A stretch of 64,000 nucleotides of DNA from Valencia hispanica (taxonomy: Eukaryota > Chordata > Actinopteri > Cyprinodontiformes > Valenciidae). The notes under the pieces were generated by a model. It searched no databases. It saw nothing but the letters and a program-made list of their open reading frames with translations, and was not told the DNA's origin. Where the stretch lies: contig OY747712.1 of assembly GCA_963556495.2 (NCBI GenBank), forward strand, positions 27,051,735-27,115,734, written 5' to 3'. A program made the position numbers and the translations under genes. Of this stretch, positions 47,501-59,756 are shown one piece after another (the stretch's first letter is position 1; each line of letters opens with the position of its first letter).

Positions 47501-49344
47501 ATTCTTCAGTGATTCAGCTTCAGTCATGTTGTTATGCTCTGTGGTTTCTCTGATGATTAAAAGATAGCATAGCAGTTTTGTCCAGTTGCAGGTGTTAATT
47601 CATATCCTCTGAGAAAATACTTTCCTATACCCCATCCTTTCTTTGTCTCATTCATAGATTGATTAAAAGCAACAGAAAAGGAAGAAATGTGAGTGACTGT
47701 CTGAAGTTGTCATTTATTGTGAACTTGAATGACAAAGCAATATTGGGCTCGCTTTATTTTCCCTTTAAGAGGCAAAATGACTGCATGCCTTCCATTTTTA
47801 TTTGAAGAAGGAAACAATTTGGTGCAAATGGAAAATTTAAATAAAATTTTCTTTGTGAACCAAAACCGTGACCAGGTTCAAGTTTTTTGTTGAATTTGTT
47901 TTTTTGTCCCTTTTGCAGAATTAGCAAAGTATTTATCTGTTGGCTTCATGAAATGTATCTAAATTTTTAAGAAAAGACAAAAAAAAAATCTTAATTAGCC
48001 ATACCATTGTGTTCATATTGTCTCTCATGGTTTCATGTCCACTTTTAACCATCCCTCTGATGGTTTCATGTTATGGACAGAGTTTCACTGTGGCAGCCCT
48101 ACATCTTCATTATTCCCTCCAATTTATTCAGTTTTCCCGCTCCACTGCTAACAAAACTTTTGTTGCAACAAAAGTGTAGCAGCCCTTATCATACAGCATA
48201 GTGAGTACAATGTTAACTGTGTCTGAATTACTTCCACCCATTTAAAAATAATTAAAAAATATAAAATTCTGACATTTCAGTCGTCTCAAACTGCAGACTT
48301 ATTTCCTTGTTGCCTTGAGAATTCTTTTTTCCTTTTACAAGCTTTTCTTCCAGAGCGACAAAAAGTGGCATTAATGAAATTTGTCTTTACAAAGTATTGG
48401 AGCACTGAAACGGCACTGTTAATAGTTTTTATTTATCTTATTTTAACAATTGATGTTGTGGCACTAAGCTGTTCTGGTACTTTTAGACATGTGCTGCTTT
48501 TAATGCTGTAGACAACAGTATCCTCTTATCATGATTGAAACATAATATGGATATAAAGTAGCTTTCCTGCCCACATGGACAAATATTCTTCTGCAGCAAT
48601 ACAACATACAGTGGCTTGCAAAAGTATTCGGCCCCCTTGAACTTTTCCACATTTTGTCACATTACAGCCACAAACATGAATCAATTTTATTGGAATTCCA
48701 GGTGAAAGACCAATACAAAGTGGTGTACACGTGAGAAGTGGAACGAAAATCATACATGATTCCAAACATTTTTTACAAATAAATAACTGAAAAGTGGGGT
48801 GTGCATAATTATTCAGCCCCCTTAGGTCTGAGTGCAGTCAGTTGCCCATAGACATTGCCTGATGAGTGCTAATGACTAAATAGAGTGCACCTGTGTGTAA
48901 TCTAATGTCAGTACAAATACAGCTGCCCTGTGACGGCCTCAGAGGTTGTCTAAGAGAATGGTGGGAGCAACAACACCATGAAGTCCAAAGAACACACCAG
49001 ACAGGTCAGGGATAAAGTTATTGAGAAATTTAAAGCAGGCTTAGGCTACAAAAAGATTTCCCAAGCCTTGAACATCCCACGGAGCGCTGTTCAAGCGATC
49101 ATTCAAAAATGGAAGGAGTATGGCACAACTGTAAACCTACCAAGACAAGGCCGTCCACCTAAACTCACAGGCCGAACAAGGAGAGCGCTGATCAGAAATG
49201 CAGCCAAGAGGCCCATGGTGACTCTGGACGAGCTGCAGAGATCTACAGCTCAGGTGGGGGAATCTGTCCATAGGACAACTATTAGTCGTGCACTGCACAA
49301 AGTTGGCCTTTATGGAAGAGTGGCAAGAAGAAAGCCATTGTTAA

Positions 49345-51047
49345 GGCAAGGCAAGGCAATGCAATTTTATTTGTATAGCACACTTTCAACAGCAGGGTAA
49401 TTCAAGGTGCTTTACATGATTTGGTGATTTAGAAGAAACACATAAAAGAAACACACATTACACATGATACACAATAAAGCAAGAGAAAAAAAAAAAAAAA
49501 AAAGCAAGAGAGCATGAACACATTTCTTACATATAACATCAAGCATTTACTCAAAGGCAATTCTAAACAGATGGGTTTTTAGTCTCGATTTAAAGCAGTT
49601 CAGAGTTTCAGCAGCTCTACACTCGTCAGGAAGTCTGTTCCAGATAAGGGGAGCATAGAAACTGAAAGCTGCTTCTCCATGTTTAGTTCTGAGTCTAGGG
49701 ATGTTTAGTAGGCTAGAGTTGGAGGACCATAGTGGTCTTGGTGGTTGGTACCATGACAACAGGTCTTCAACATATTTTGGTGCTAAGCTATTTAATGATT
49801 TATAAACTAGTAAAAGTATTTTAAAATCTATTCTCTGAGCTACAGGGAGCCAGTGTAAGGACCAGCTGCAGCTGTCTGATTAACTTTTTAGGCAGACCTA
49901 TCAAGATGCTGTTGCAGTAATCAATCCGACTAAAGATAAACGCATGGATGAGTTTTTCTAGGTCGTGTTGCAAAATCAGTCCTTTAATCCTAGAGATGTT
50001 CTTCAGGTGATAGAACGCTGACCTTGTTATTGCCTTTATGTGACCCTGGAGGTTCAGGTCTGAGTCCATTACTACACCTAGGTTACGAACCTGATCAGTA
50101 GTTTCTAGCTGTATTAATTGAAGCTGTGTGCTGACTCTTGATCGTTCCTCCTTGGGTCCAAAAATAATCACTTCAGTTTTGTTTCTATTCAGCTGGAGAA
50201 AGTTGTGGCACATCCATCCATTTATTTGGTCAATGCATTGATTTAGGGTTTGAATGGGTTCAGAGTCACCTGGTGACATTGTAATGTAGAGCTGAGTGTC
50301 ATCTGCGTAGTTATGGTAGCTAATGTTATTGGTCGCTATAATCTTGCCTAGTGGGAGCATGTAGATATTAAATAAGAGGGGCCCCAGGATGGAGCCCTGG
50401 GGCACCCCACATGTTCTGTTCGTTCTGATGAAAAGTTTCCTATTGAAACATAGAAGTCCCTGTTCTTTAGGTAAGACTCGAACCAGCCAAGTACTGTACC
50501 AGAGAGTCCGACCCAGCTCTCCAGTCGTTCCAATAAAATATCATGATCAACAGTGTCAAATGCTGCACTGAGGTCCAACAGAACCAGTACTGTGGTTCTT
50601 CCACAGTCTGTATTTATGGGGATGTCATTAAATACTTTGACGAGGACAGTCTCGGTGCTGTGGTGAGCGCGGAAACCAGACTGAAAAGCATCAAAACGGT
50701 TTGTCATTGTTATGAAGCCATTTAACTGCTGAAACACAGCTTTTTCAATAATCTTACTGATGAATGGGAGATTAGAGATTGGCCTGTAATTCTGCATTAA
50801 CGTGTTGTCCAGATTTTTCTTCTTTAGCAGTGGTTTAATAACTGCTGTTTTTAAAGCCTGAGGGAAGACACTTGATAGCAGTGATGAGTTCACTATTTGA
50901 ACAAGATCAGAACCAATAACAGGAAGAACCTTCTTTAGAAAAGCTGTGGGTAGGATATCAAGACAGCAGGAGGAGGAGCTTAATTGGATAATGATTTTTT
51001 CAAGGCTGTTCTGGTTTAATTCGTGGAATTCAGACATTTTCTCTACA
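49345..51047 (-). mobile_element. L2-like LINE inserted in Tc1 copy D
   Basis: The 1.7-kb insert is bounded by TTAA at 49341-49344 and 51048-51051. The uninterrupted sister Tc1 has a single TTAA at this position, so the insertion point is exact. On the minus strand it ends with 'gtgctatacaaataaaattg' and a (CCTTG)n-like tail, typical of L2-type LINE 3' ends, and it is 5'-truncated inside the region upstream of the reverse transcriptase. Confidence 0.9.
49547..51047 (-). pseudogene. L2-like reverse transcriptase, frameshifted
   Basis: Most of the polymerase is present: a CCLDILPTAFLKK segment, NYRPISNLPFISKIIEKAVF, domain [20 protein letters not shown], domain [20 protein letters not shown] and domain [13 protein letters not shown], with both catalytic Asp blocks. 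Later come [29 protein letters not shown] and the terminal FYAPLIWNRLPDECR. One frameshift near 50400 splits domains A and B, and another around 49760-49830 removes the QNAAAR region. The endonuclease domain is absent. It cannot make a working protein, but the preservation implies a fairly recent insertion. Confidence 0.88.
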
Positions 51048-51973
51048 TTAAAAGAAAACCATAAGAAGTCCCGTTTGCAGTTTGCCACAAGCCATGTGGG
51101 GGACACAGCAAACATGTGGAAGAAGGTGCTCTGGTGAGATGAGACCAAAATGGAACTTTTTGGCCAAAATGCAAAACGCTATGTGTGGCGGAAAACTTAA
51201 CACTACACATCACTCTGAACACACCATCCCCACTGTCAAATATGGTGGGGGCAGCATCATGCTCTGGGGGTGCTTCTCTTCAGCAGGGACAGGGAAGCTT
51301 GTCAGAGTTGATGGGAAGATGGATGGAGCCAAATACAGGGCAATCTTGGAAGAAAACCTCTTGGAGTCTGCGAAAGACTTGAGACTGGGGCGGAGGTTCA
51401 CCTTCCAGCAGGACAACGACCCTAAACATAAAGCCAGGGTAACAATGGAATGGTTTAAAACAAAACATATCCATGTGTTAGAATGGCCCAGTAAAAGTCC
51501 AGATCAAATTCAATCGAGAATCTGTTGCAAGATCTGAAAACTGCTGTTCACAAACGCTGTCCATCTAATCTGACTGAGCTGGAGCTGCAAAGAAGAATGG
51601 GCAAGAATTTCAGTCTTTAGATGCGCAAAGCTGGTAGAGACATACCCTAAAAGACTGGCAGCTGGAATTGCAGCAAAAGGTGGTTCTACAAAGTATTGAC
51701 TCAGGGGGCTGAATAATTACGCACACCCCACTTTTCAGTTATGTATTTGTAAAAAAAAATTTGAATCATGTATGATTTTCGTTCCACTTCTCACGTGTAC
51801 ACCACTTTGTATTGGTCTTGCACGTGGAATTCCAATAAAATTGATTCATGTTTGTGGCTGTAATGTGACAAAATGTGGAAAAGTTCAAGGGGGCGGAATA
51901 CTTTTGCAAGCCACTGTACATGCAGTTAGATTAGTTTCAAAATGTCACTATTATTTTTTTTAAGGATTGTTAA

Positions 51974-52654
51974 AGGTCTCATTCACTGACAAACCATTTA
52001 AAACTCGCTCTCGAAATACGATCCTTCACTCTTAGTAGGACATGTATACTGCACGTCATACTGTTGTCCCACCCACCGTTGCCTGCTTTAACCACAGAAA
52101 GGAAATAGACGGCAATAACAAGCTAGTTAGAAAAAGCTGTGTTATCTACGTAGAAGTCTATCCTGGTCACGCCCACCTTGGCTTGCAACCGCCTACGAGA
52201 AGGTTGGGTCCAGAGAACGGAGAGCGCATCTCGGCTGGTGGAAGCTAACCGTTTGCAACTCCACAACATGGCTGAACACTGTCGGGCTTGTGTTATTTGT
52301 GAACATAGCACATCAGCGTTGCATTTTTTACCAAAGAAAGAGGAGCTGAGGAAGAAACAGTTGGAATTTGTCTTGGAACACCACTAGCTAAGTAAGTTAA
52401 GTTAGTTATTTGTTTGAAGGCAGCATAGGAGTCACATTGCTGTTAGCCAATCGGAGGCAAGATGTTGCATATGATGAATATTATTAAGTAAGAATCGTAA
52501 TCCCGACATTTTCCCCCCACCCACTCCTCCAACAAACTGCAACCTCCTCAAACAGGAGTGAGAGAGCATTTTTTCCCAAGAAAACGACCCACAAGGCATT
52601 CTTTCAAACTAGAGACCACAGCAAATTTATTGAAAAGACGAGTGAATGAGACCT
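51974..52654. mobile_element. TTAA-flanked element with perfect 14-bp inverted ends
   Basis: Begins aggtctcattcact and ends agtgaatgagacct, a perfect 14-bp terminal inverted repeat, and is flanked on each side by TTAA (51970-51973 and 52655-52658). The 681-bp interior includes a short THAP-like reading frame (52268-52387). TTAA duplication suggests a piggyBac-type transposase. It lies about 55 bp to the right of Tc1 copy D. Confidence 0.85.
52268..52387 (+). CDS. Short THAP-like zinc-binding N-terminus, 39 codons
   Basis: From the ATG the frame reads MAEHCRACVICEHSTSA, then LHFLPKKEELRKKQLEFVLE, then HH and a stop. The cysteine pair followed by a LHFLP-KKEELRKKQLEFV stretch resembles the start of THAP domains (C-x2-4-C, then a HRFPKDPELRKKW-like block), especially the fish THAP-like proteins that start with a short cysteine-rich segment. 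The second half of a THAP domain (distal Cys and His, AVPTIF-like end) is missing. It may be a captured first exon or the remnant of an element-encoded DNA-binding protein. The frame is open upstream to about 52178, but the ATG is a natural start. Homology is by eye only. Confidence 0.35.
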   Translation: MAEHCRACVICEHSTSALHFLPKKEELRKKQLEFVLEHH

Positions 52655-52658
52655 TTAA

Positions 52659-55330
52659 GAGAATCATTTAAATCATTAGAGATTAACAGGAAATCTGAGA
52701 TTGAACAAGTAGTTGTTAATAAATGTTCCTAGGTCCTAAGAAAAAAATCAATCTGTTTCATCTTTTAGGTCACTACTCCTAAACTGAGTAAATCCATGCC
52801 ATAGAAAAATAACTACGTTTTTGGATTCCTTACTCTTGTTGGTATCCACATTGAGATACGTTCACTTTTCTGTGATTCTGTGCGCTGGTCCTTTCAATGA
52901 GTGCTTTGTGAAAAAGCTGTGTGAAGACAGTTAGGAGAACCTTGATGAGTTATTGTCATCAGTTGATGTGCTTTACAGTACAAAAGGAAAGCAATAATTT
53001 GAACAAACATTATAGGTCAGGGTAAGGTATTTATATGTGACTGTTGAAGTGGTAGTAAAGGGGTGGACTTTGTACTGTGACAATATATCTCTAGGAATAC
53101 AGTAACACTTGATAACAGAGAGAAAATCAAAACAAAAAAAACTGTTAAATACTTCCGCAGATCTTTTCCTGCTGCCTTAATATTCATTTATTCCACATAG
53201 ACTGTGATGGATTTCCTTGCCCACCTGTTTTGAGGATTTTTTTCCAATTAACTTCAGCAGAAGTCAGCCGGTGAATCGATTTGCTTTCACTATTGGTACA
53301 CCATGTAAAGCCTGTGAAGTTACTCTTCACTGCAGTTTCAATTGTGAACTGCATATAATTAAAACATTGTTTGTGTAACAGCTCAGAGGAAAAGAACAAT
53401 GCTTTAAAACAACAATTTTTCATCTTTTAGATGTGCATAAGAATATTTGAGTATTAGAGTCCCTCCTGTCCCTCGGGGGTTATTATTTGATGCCAGTGTT
53501 TCACTTCACTTCGCTTCATTGTCATTTCACTGCATGGATTCAAGCCTCTAAAACTCTACAGTCACCACCACCTGCTGCTAAACCATGAAGCCAAGCACTG
53601 CTGCAGAAACGAGTGACACACTTTAGAAAACATTTTGCTCTGATGAAAAACAAAAAAGTATAAAGGGAAGTTATTGTTGAATTATTTTGATCAAATATAT
53701 CTGTGAATTTGGACTTTTTTTCTCTAAAGTAAGATAAAGAATAATTTTTGAAGACATTTTTCAAACCCACTATTAGTGTGGATTCATAAAGGCAACTTTT
53801 AGTCAAAGCTGGCTACACAGTGTGTGTCTGCCTCTCTTATTATCTGCACTAACTTCGGTGATCCCATGAGTTTTCCTTCCCACACACTTGGTAAAGTTTC
53901 ATAGGCACAACTTTGCTCCTTTGAGGCCTTCCATAATAACACACTGGCTGGATGTAAGTTAATTCAGTATTGTCAACTTAGGGAATAAAGTAGTTGACTG
54001 GAAGGATTTAAGTGTTTGGACCTCAGAGGAGAAAAAGCATCTCATCACTTATTAAATCATTTATTTCCATTTGGGCTCGGATAATGGCATAAAAGCCAGA
54101 GGTCTAAATGATTGAAACATTTTTGACATGTTGTGAAAGATTTACTTCGTGCATTTGCAGTGCATCTCCTTCTCACTTACTGTACTGCATCTGTGTCACT
54201 AGCAAAACCCATTCCATTACCAGTAGTTCATAGAATATATGCATGCCGAAATCCAGGTTACCTCAATGGGTTGGTGCTATGATGGCCTAAATCCAGAAAG
54301 TGTGAAGAAATACCAGAGTCTGAGTTTGGTCAGAATAATGCCTTACAACTGGTCAGGGTCTAGCCGGGTCCTTATCTTGCAAAATGCCAGATAACCACAG
54401 ATTTTTGTCAGCTAAATATAATTGAATGAACTGAAAGGTCAGCGTCAACTGACCTAAGCCCACTCACGCCAAGAACCATACCAAATCCAAGAGCAGTTAC
54501 TGATCTAGAGCTTTATCCTATTTAATGAATTGTGTTTTTGCTCACTTCTGCTGCTCCCGTTAGTTTTTCAGGTGTTACGTATATGTTATCGTCTCAGTTC
54601 AACTAGCCATCACTGGACAACCAGCTGTTTTTGATAGAAATTAGTATTATTTGTATAGTAGCTTTCCTACTAATCCTAATAATGCTTAAAAATGGTTTGC
54701 AATAAACAGTGAGTTGAGAAAAGGCTGTTATGAACATATCCTGTTTCACCAAAAGCTTTCACAAAGAGAACAGTTACATAAGAGAATATAAAGGTGACAT
54801 TATGTACCTGAAAGCAATGAGCAGAGAATTACATAAAAGAGTTGCTACAAAATATAAGGCTTTATCGCCTTTGTCACATACTATGTCTTAGAAATTTTAA
54901 TAAAAGCTTGGTACCCAATAGTTCAGAGGGTACAAACCAGGTCAGTAGCTTTAAGGTTTCATTTTAAGGGCAGTAATATTTTAAGTTAACCAAAAATGTT
55001 ATAGGTAGCCAGTAGAAATGAGAATGCAGTGAGGTGTTTTTCTGTTTTTGTCTTGGTAAAAGTTGTTTACCAAAAAGTAAAGAAATATGAGAAAGTCTAT
55101 AAATCTTACAGTAATACTGGCACAACTGAAAAAAACATATGAAGAACGTTCATGAAGGAAAGTCCTTGGAGGCCTTCTGAAGCAGGTGAGACGAGCACAT
55201 ACCAATTTCTATGTGTGAAAGGCCTGAATGGGGCAAGATTTCAACAAGCATGAAAACTGAATAGTTTGATGCACCTGTTAGGTGAGATCCTTTGGCTTAA
55301 ATTCAGAGCAGCAGCCAGATTTGACGTGTA
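52659..55330. other. Intronic-type non-coding stretch
   Basis: No gene or clearly bounded repeat is supported. The open frames have no motifs. Confidence 0.4.
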
Positions 55331-55333
55331 TAA

Positions 55334-55873
55334 GGCCATGTACACACGTAGCCGGGGTTTAAAAAACCCCGAATATTCTCACCAAATCATTTAAAGAAAA
55401 AAACTCTGTCCACACTTAACCGCATAATTTCATTGTTGAGCACATTTATAAACATGCCAAACCTGTAGGGGGCGGTAGTTCCCCCAAATCCTATCCACTC
55501 AGAGTAACTTTATATGTTCTAACCTCTACACAGGGCAGTAATTGATGTTGTAAAAACAAACAAGCCAAATGCGCTTGGACAATTGATAATGCCAACACAG
55601 CTCTGAGGGCATAAATACTGTTTCTGAGTGTAAACACATGTCGCACAAGTGATGTCGGAGCCCTTTTGTCGCAGAAAGTGACGTTGCGGAGCCTAAAACT
55701 CCCGTTATTTCTGTCGACACGCAAACGCCTAAAACTGAGAAAACGCAAATCTTCACTTTGGCAGGGTTTTTTAGATTCGGTGCCGCAAATCTGCGTTTTC
55801 GTGTGGATGACAGGCCATATCATAGAAAAATATCTTTGTTTTGTGAGATACCTGGCTACATGTGGACAAGGCA
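55334..55873. mobile_element. PIF/Harbinger-like MITE, TAA target duplication
   Basis: Left end ggccatgtacacacgtagcc and right end ggctacatgtggacaaggca are inverted repeats matching at 16 of 20 positions. Both sides are flanked by TAA (55331-55333 and 55874-55876), the TWA type of target duplication seen in PIF/Harbinger elements. The 540-bp interior includes the 'aaacgc'-rich words typical of this fish repeat style. The 144-codon minus frame inside it (55491-55925) has no transposase or Myb-like motif. Confidence 0.65.
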
Positions 55874-56400
55874 TAAGAGCCACAGTGCCAAGAGCATAAC
55901 CCTTACTTATTTGCGCTACAGCCAATCCGATGGGCGAACCAGCCCAACAGAACGATTATCTTGGCCCTGTTGCTTCATGCCCCACCCATGACACCAGTGT
56001 GCTGCCATGTATATTTATCCAGCCCTTTCAAAACCCAAATGTAACACAAAGTAGCTAACAAAGTTAACACAAAAGTAAAAATCATTACAATAAAATAATT
56101 GCAGCTAAACAAAATAGAAATACTAAAAGATTTACAAATAAATAAAACGGACTGCATAATTTTTTAACTGTCAGTTAGTCAGCTTAGAGGCTGTGTACAT
56201 AATTGGATGTAATTGTTTGTAAGCCCTGTAAGTTTTGCTTAAAACTGTTCATTAACTCTTTAGGCTATATCACACCTAATATGGAAGCCAAATGGTATTC
56301 TTTTAAAGAAATGACCAGATGTGTTGAATAAAATTTTTGATTTGTTTTGGTCATCATCATTGACATCAAATATTTCTTCTAAGTATCACATAGTTTACTA

Positions 56401-56590
56401 CAAGCAGTGGCGTCGTTAGCCGATTTTGTTTTAAGCCTGTTGCTTCACTCACCACGTGCAGGCTCACCGCTCCCACATTCACACACCCTCAACGGACCAG
56501 GTGTGCTCCATTCTGATCAGCGCTACTGCGCTGACTTGACTCGGTGTCAGGTTACAGTCAGTCTAAAATGAGGCGTGTATTAACACCTTG
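56401..56590 (+). repeat. Dispersed repeat starting CAGTGGCRTCG, copy 2
   Basis: Partner of 4311-4515 (see there). It begins 'gcagtggcgtcgttagccga' and ends around 'gaggcgtgta'. Between them the landmarks 'gctgacttgactcggtgtca' are identical. Function unknown. Confidence 0.6.
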
Positions 56591-56713
56591 TTAATGTTTG
56601 AGGCTGGCCATAGTCAGTATGCCGCTACCTTGGGCACACAGCCCCTCTGTACAAATGCATGTACAGCAAACTGCATAGCTCCAAACCAGAAGATATATTA
56701 CGATTAACAATGC

Positions 56714-57083
56714 TCATCCATCCATTATCTGTATCCGTCCATCCTATGCGGGGTTGCGGGATGGGGGCTGGTGCCTATCTCCAGCAGTCACAGGGCGAGA
56801 GGTGGGGTACATCCTGGACAGGTCGCCAGTCCATCGCAGAGCAACACAGAGACATACAGGATAAACAACCATGCACACACTCATACCTAAGGGCAATTTA
56901 AAGAGACCAATTTACCTAACAGTCATATTTTTGGACTGTGGGAGGAACCCAGAGTCCCCGGAGAGAACCCAAGCATGCACAGGGAGAACATGCAGAAAGA
57001 CCCCAGGCTAGGATTTGAACCCAGCCCTTCTTGCCGCAAGGCAACAGTGCTACCAACTGCACCACTGTGCACTGTGCAGCCCT
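56714..57083 (-). mobile_element. tRNA-headed SINE, near full length
   Basis: On the minus strand it starts gggctgcacagtgcac, followed by an A-box-like 'gttggtagcactg' and a B-box-like 'gggttcaaatcc', the internal RNA polymerase III promoter layout. A conserved body follows ('ttctctccggggactctggg', 'ttaggtaaattggtctcttt') and then the 'gatggactggcgacctgtcc' tail region. The end is a short ATGG repeat. Flanks acgattaacaat and acaattagcaac are an imperfect target duplication. This is one of the commonest SINE families in teleosts. Confidence 0.85.
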
Positions 57084-57119
57084 ACAATTAGCAACATTTC
57101 TAAGACAAACAGAAATTCA

Positions 57120-57898
57120 TGGATCATAGAAAAATTAAGAAAAAAATTGTTGGAACTCCTTAGCTTTTTCTAGAGAGAGGCCAATGGTAAGAATTTATCT
57201 CTGTAAAATGAAGTGATTCACAAAGGTAAATGCTGGTTTATGCATAATTTTAAGCTGTCCTGTTGGTAGCAAACTAGTTACCACATTGTAGTAACACCAG
57301 TAAGCACATTGACTAAGAAAAATTCATGACAAATTACTAATTCAAAAGCAACAAAATTACTTTTTAGTTACAGAGCACAGTCCAAAAAAAAAGAAAAAAA
57401 TATCATTGCAAACTGCTTTCATTGTTGTTGAACTTGTTGATTTGGTTTTATTGTCTGCTTGTTTGTTTTACATTATTGTATTACAAGTGTATGTGTGACT
57501 TGTTTCCTGTTGGTTTGTTGCACACTTTGATTTTATTTAATAATTTTGTTGAAGGAAGCAAAGGTGAGCTGCAGACAGAGAAGGAGCAAGTAGGCAGCAG
57601 AGCTGTTCCAATCAAACATGGAAATTGGTCATTTGAATGTTTTTGTGCTAGAAATTGCTAACCAAGTAAACACGTTTGTAACACTCTTGATGCATGATGA
57701 CTTGATGTAGCCCAGTTGTTTGCATAAGGATATTCAGTTTGTGTTTTGTATTATTAGTTTGCAATAATCACACTTTGCACACTTAATTCTGATGTCATGA
57801 TTTCGTAGAGGGTAGGAGAGCTGACCTAAAGAGAGGAGCTGTAGCTGCAGTGCCAGCAGAAGCACAAGCATCATCATTAGGCATGTGAACTGGTAACA
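57120..57898 (+). repeat. Dispersed repeat X, second locus
   Basis: Reverse complement of 4697-5195 joined to 8212-8530. Compared with that copy it lacks the segment between 'caacaatg' and 'gtttgcaat', where the other copy carries two Tc1 elements and about 80 extra bases. The sequence divergence is moderate. No transposase or reverse transcriptase motif was found. Confidence 0.65.
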
Positions 57899-57979
57899 TT
57901 TAAATATAGATATAAATATAAATATAGATATATTTAGATAATTAACAAGAAAAAGTCATTTTTCCCTACCTGTATTCAT

Positions 57980-58167
<188 letters not shown>

Positions 58168-59022
58168 ATGTCTCTGTGACCATAATATCAGAAAAACCCC
58201 CAAAGCAATTTCTAATAAAAAAAGCAAAAAAGAAAAGGTCCTTTATTACCAGCTATCATAACACCTATTAAAATATAGATAGAAGCAAATTCAAAACAGT
58301 TCAATAACAGTTCATCATTGAAGACATAATAAATGAAACATGTAAAGCTTTGCTTTACCCTATTTGATCATTTACCATTTTGGCATTATTCACAGAACCA
58401 AACAGGCTAACCAAGACAGCAATGATAAGAGAAGACCAAGTGATGAGAGGGAGAAGAGGAGAGAAAACAGCTAGAGATAAAGACAGGGAGAGACAGCAAT
58501 AGGGGAATAGTGTATGAATGATAGTATGTGCATGGTGTTTGTGAGCCATCTAATTCTAAATTTGAAAAAATTGGGGGGGGTTTACTGGTGGAAGGATGGA
58601 AAAAGCAAAGACAAATGGGAAAAAGAAAGGGACTGTCAAGTAAAGAAGAGAAAAGGGAGACAGAAGCGAGTGAAGAAAGATTGATTGAACTATTATTGCT
58701 GTTTTCAGATGTAATTTTCCAAAACACAAAACATTAAACATAAATTGAACATTAGATATAAAATTATAAGCCATTTTATATTAGATGACACATTACACTG
58801 TTTTGACATGCATGAAAATAAATTATCATTTATAATTTCTATAGTATATAATCTATTGTAACACTTTTTTTTTTTTTTTACAAAAATATCACATCTTCTC
58901 TGGGCTAAATCCAGGTAATCCTTAAAGGCTGGAGACGTCCCTGACTAGAAGCCTGGGAGTTACTTTTTGAAAAAATACTAAAATAAGAAAAAAAATATTA
59001 AAAAACACAATGTTGTTGAACC
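58168..59022. other. Intronic-type non-coding stretch
   Basis: No gene supported. Purine-rich frames at 58407-58774 have no motif. A T-run lies at about 58866-58880. Confidence 0.4.
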
Positions 59023-59025
59023 TAA

Positions 59026-59753
59026 GGGTGTATTCAGACCAGAAAAGTCCTTTGCTCCTCTTGTTTGGTCCGGACCAAGATCTGACTTAATTTTGTTTTG
59101 TTTGGTGTGGTTCGCATTCACACTGTGCATTTTGCAAGTGAAGTGTATTTTGTAAACACATTCACGTGTATGAAGATCGGTGCTGCCATTGGACAGCAAT
59201 GACTGAGCACAGAGCACAGACCCGGAAATGGAGGAAAACTTGGAAGTCCTACGTGCTCCATTCCTGCATTCCAATTGGAGCTGCAAAATCATATTCAGTG
59301 TCAAGAGCAGCTCATTTTAATGTAGGTTTCGTGATGCTTTGTTTCAAATTTTGGAACAGCGTCGGCGAATGCATGCAGTAACCTGAAGGAGACTATATGC
59401 TCTGCATGCCCTGACCCACAACATGCTGGCAGCAGCGTGGCTAAATAGAAGACGAAGGATCAGGTATGAACTTACCTTGGTACAGTGACCTGTTAAGTCC
59501 AGAAAGGCACATGTATCCTGGAGTTGGTATGGATCGACACACTGGTTTGTATTCACACCTGAAGCAAACCGCACCAAAGCCCGTTTGGAAGCGGACCGAG
59601 ACCACCTAAAAAAGTGGATCTTGTTCTGGTTCTCTGATCCGCACCAGGATTCGTTTGTGCCTATTCACACCTGCATAAACGATCCGGGCCGGCGTTCAAA
59701 ATGAACCCATGTCCGTTTAAAGTGGACCAAACAGTGCAGGTCTGAATACACCC
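59026..59753. mobile_element. PIF/Harbinger-like MITE with GGGTGTATTCAGACC ends
   Basis: Perfect 15-bp terminal inverted repeats gggtgtattcagacc and ggtctgaatacaccc, each bordered by TAA (59023-59025 and 59754-59756). The TAA fits the three-base TWA target duplication of PIF/Harbinger elements. Interior subterminal words such as 'ttggtccggaccaag' and 'agtggaccaaac' are again roughly inverted. No transposase frame is present in the 728 bp. Confidence 0.8.
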
Positions 59754-59756
59754 TAA

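Larger units (their letters stand above)
48978..51700 (+). pseudogene. Tc1-family transposase pseudogene, interrupted
   Basis: The first part (48978-49344) is an open frame from MKSKEHTRQVR through both DNA-binding regions to RRKPLL. It is broken there by the LINE. After the LINE the gene resumes with [20 protein letters not shown]. It then has TGA in place of TCA within the WSDET motif, a one-base insertion in 'aaaacttaacac', a one-base loss in the DPIEN region near 51507 and a 5-base loss after 'gagctggagctg' at about 51588. It is inactive on several grounds. Confidence 0.92.
48609..51916 (+). mobile_element. Tc1-like element copy D, both ends intact, split by a LINE
   Basis: The only family member here with both terminal repeats: it begins 'cagtggcttgcaaaagtatt' after TA (48607-48608) and ends 'cttttgcaagccactg' before TA (51917-51918). 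Inverted similarity between ends spans about 200 bp. Removing the LINE at 49345-51047 leaves about 1.6 kb, the normal Tc1 size. It defines the true termini from which the truncation of copies A, B and C can be measured. Confidence 0.93.

Noticed and set aside
55491..55925. 144-codon minus frame
   Set aside because: Inside a MITE, runs past its end and shows no domain.
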